Shown here: piece by piece, positions 5,528 through 6,667 of the stretch
How positions within the stretch are numbered: position 1 is the first letter of the stretch
Layout: each line of letters starts with the position of its first letter
Assembly (NCBI GenBank): GCA_017437205.1
Contig: JAFSBP010000143.1
Span: 1 to 6,667, forward strand
DNA length: 6,667 bases
Source of the DNA: Lachnospiraceae bacterium
Lineage (GTDB): Bacteria > Bacillota > Clostridia > Lachnospirales > Lachnospiraceae
Direction: 5' to 3'
Position numbers and translations under genes: made by a program
Notes under the pieces: generated by a model
Database searches by the model: none
What the model was told of the DNA's origin: nothing
What the model saw: only the letters and a program-made list of their open reading frames with translations

Positions 5528-6667
5528 TCACACCTCTTCTTTCTGTTTTATGTTGTAATATTCATGCACCAGACTTTTATAGCCAAGTGCCTTCACATCC
5601 TCGTATCGAAATTGAAAACGGGCTTTGGTCCGCGTGCCCGTCGCCAAAAAGCGGATACAGTCCTGCATATACCGGTCAATTTCTTTTAAGGTATCGGTGG
5701 TATTGATTATCGGAAAGAACCAGCGTGTCCAGGTGAGTTCACTGAAAACAGGATTGTCATACAGCTTCGCATTAAAGCGATGGATAAAGGCTTTTGCGGC
5801 GTATTCGCCGGGCAGATTCTTTTTGTCGGCCCATCGGGAGAGTGCTTTGGTCTTCCGACGCATTTTTGCCTTCAGTTTTTGAAGGGAGACTTCGCTGACA
5901 TCAATCACGCCCTTATGGTAGGAAAAACCTAAAAAGGTCCATTTTTCGCCGGGGGCAGAGACGATTTCTTTGTCTGGGTTAATGGTCAGGCGCCGGTCAC
6001 ACAGGTATTGCCTGATGACCCGGATACACTCTGTTAGCTGCCATTCATCCTTTGCAAAAACAAGAATGTCGTCGGAGTAGCGCAGATAGGGGATTTTTTG
6101 AGTGAAAAACCAATGGTCGAGGTCTCGAAGATATAGGTTGGCGAGAAAGGCGGATACAGGAGTGCCGGCCATGATTCCCTTTGATTCACAAATCCGTTCA
6201 CCTTCATACTCGGCATAGGGGTTGGTGAGCATGGATTCAAAAAAGAGAAAAAGCTTCTCGTCGCTGTCAAATACTTCCTTGAGCATGGGTAGCAAAAGTC
6301 CGATGTCAACTGAATTAAAATAATTGCTGATATCCACCTTATAAACGTAGCGGTGGTTCAAGTCTTTTATTCGAAGAACATCATCGACTGCTTTTTTTAC
6401 ACCTGAATTTCTGCGAAAAGAGTAAAGATTCGGCGCAAAGAGGAAATCATAGTCCCTAAGCAGAAGGGAAAGTACTTTGAGCGCATAATTTTCCTCTCTG
6501 TTAAAGGTATAAACTGCCCGTTTTTTGCCGGATTTTGATTTATTGATCAATGTCTTTTTGGGAAGAGAAAGAGGTTCTCCCCGTCTTAAGAGATCGGAAA
6601 TTTCAAGGAACGCGTTGCTGTCGATAAACTGACGTAGATCGTCCGCGTCGTTTGGGTTGATATTGCC
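5528..6667 (-). CDS. Reverse transcriptase of atypical group (N-terminus outside window)
   Basis: 379 residues are visible and the frame is open to the right edge; the TTG at 6550 is internal (visible residue 40), since conserved-looking sequence continues upstream of it. Features in visible numbering: fingers with SGKKRAVYTF (46-55) and NLYSFRRNSGVKKA (80-93); motif 3 with Asp112 in KVDISNYFNS (110-119); motif 4 GIMAGTPVSAFLAN (164-177); the catalytic YSDD (197-200; DNA 6079-6068); NPDK (230-233); FLGF (245-248); then a basic thumb and a C-terminal stretch ending LGYKSLVHEYY. All three catalytic aspartates are present, so an active RNA-directed DNA polymerase is expected. Motif 4 has MAG where most RTs have PQG. 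There is no HNH endonuclease, protease or integrase domain, and no intron structure follows the gene. It is therefore probably a domesticated or defence-type (unknown-group or group II-like) RT rather than an intron protein; the exact group cannot be assigned by eye. The nucleotidase gene follows after 1 nt. Confidence 0.92.
   Translation of the reverse strand, partial: GNINPNDADDLRQFIDSNAFLEISDLLRRGEPLSLPKKTLINKSKSGKKRAVYTFNREENYALKVLSLLLRDYDFLFAPNLYSFRRNSGVKKAVDDVLRIKDLNHRYVYKVDISNYFNSVDIGLLLPMLKEVFDSDEKLFLFFESMLTNPYAEYEGERICESKGIMAGTPVSAFLANLYLRDLDHWFFTQKIPYLRYSDDILVFAKDEWQLTECIRVIRQYLCDRRLTINPDKEIVSAPGEKWTFLGFSYHKGVIDVSEVSLQKLKAKMRRKTKALSRWADKKNLPGEYAAKAFIHRFNAKLYDNPVFSELTWTRWFFPIINTTDTLKEIDRYMQDCIRFLATGTRTKARFQFRYEDVKALGYKSLVHEYYNIKQKEEV
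5533..5538 (-). promoter_or_regulatory. Nucleotidase ribosome binding site embedded in the RT 3' end
   Basis: On the minus strand AAGAGG lies within the final Glu-Glu-Val codons of the reverse transcriptase gene, 6 nt before the nucleotidase ATG. The junction reads TGA-T-ATG, an arrangement that normally gives translational coupling. No convincing separate promoter was seen directly upstream on this strand. Confidence 0.8.

Noticed and set aside
5527..5620. Separate minus-strand promoter for the nucleotidase
   Set aside because: Only a weak TTGGCT and TATTAC pair with a 20-nt spacer inside the RT coding sequence; the tight coupling makes an operon simpler.
6548..6550. TTG start for the reverse transcriptase
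   Set aside because: The frame stays open to the window edge with RT-like sequence, and no Shine-Dalgarno site precedes the TTG; the true start is outside.
5528..6667. Group II intron-encoded protein
   Set aside because: A coding gene follows after 1 nt, leaving no space for intron domains V and VI, and motif 4 and the C-terminus are atypical with no HNH domain.
5528..6667. Diversity-generating retroelement RT
   Set aside because: Motif 4 lacks the (I/V/L)GxxxSQ signature, and no template/variable repeat pair or Avd gene was seen in the window.

Overview
The window looks like a chromosomal segment from an anaerobic Firmicute, most likely a gut-type Clostridia/Lachnospiraceae. The evidence is a moderate base composition, strong AGGAG-type ribosome binding sites, an iron-sulfur-cluster aldo/keto reductase typical of anaerobes, and a TTG/ATG-rich, tightly packed layout. 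The assignment comes from protein character alone and is tentative below class level.

Left part, plus strand (1-4004): a 5'-truncated aldo/keto reductase with a C-terminal two-cluster ferredoxin-like tail; a HAD-IIA (NagD-like) phosphatase; a hypoxanthine (deoxyinosine) DNA glycosylase that starts 4 nt after the phosphatase stop; and, after an 81-nt AT-rich gap with a plausible sigma-A promoter, glmS (glucosamine-6-phosphate synthase, 612 aa). The first three look like one transcription unit. glmS probably also has its own promoter, and no glmS ribozyme is visible in front of it.

Boundary (4005-4062): a nested inverted repeat with a perfect 14-bp outer stem and an inner 7-bp stem flanked by T-tracts. 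It is best read as a bidirectional terminator between convergent units.

Right part, minus strand (6667-4063): a reverse transcriptase (379 residues visible, N-terminus off the right edge), followed one nucleotide after its stop codon by a cytoplasmic UshA-like metallophosphatase/5'-nucleotidase. The RT has intact catalytic aspartates (YSDD), but an atypical motif 4 (MAG in place of PQG), no endonuclease domain and no visible intron structure. It therefore does not look like an ordinary group II intron protein, a retron or a diversity-generating retroelement RT. The RT-nucleotidase pair ends just past the 3' end of glmS, the position used as attachment site by Tn7-type elements elsewhere. It is the best candidate here for an undescribed module, perhaps defence-related or nucleotide-linked. 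That function is a hypothesis; the sequence shows only the domain pairing and the tight coupling. No tRNA, rRNA, CRISPR array or insertion sequence was recognised, and no gene-free stretch exceeds 81 nt.
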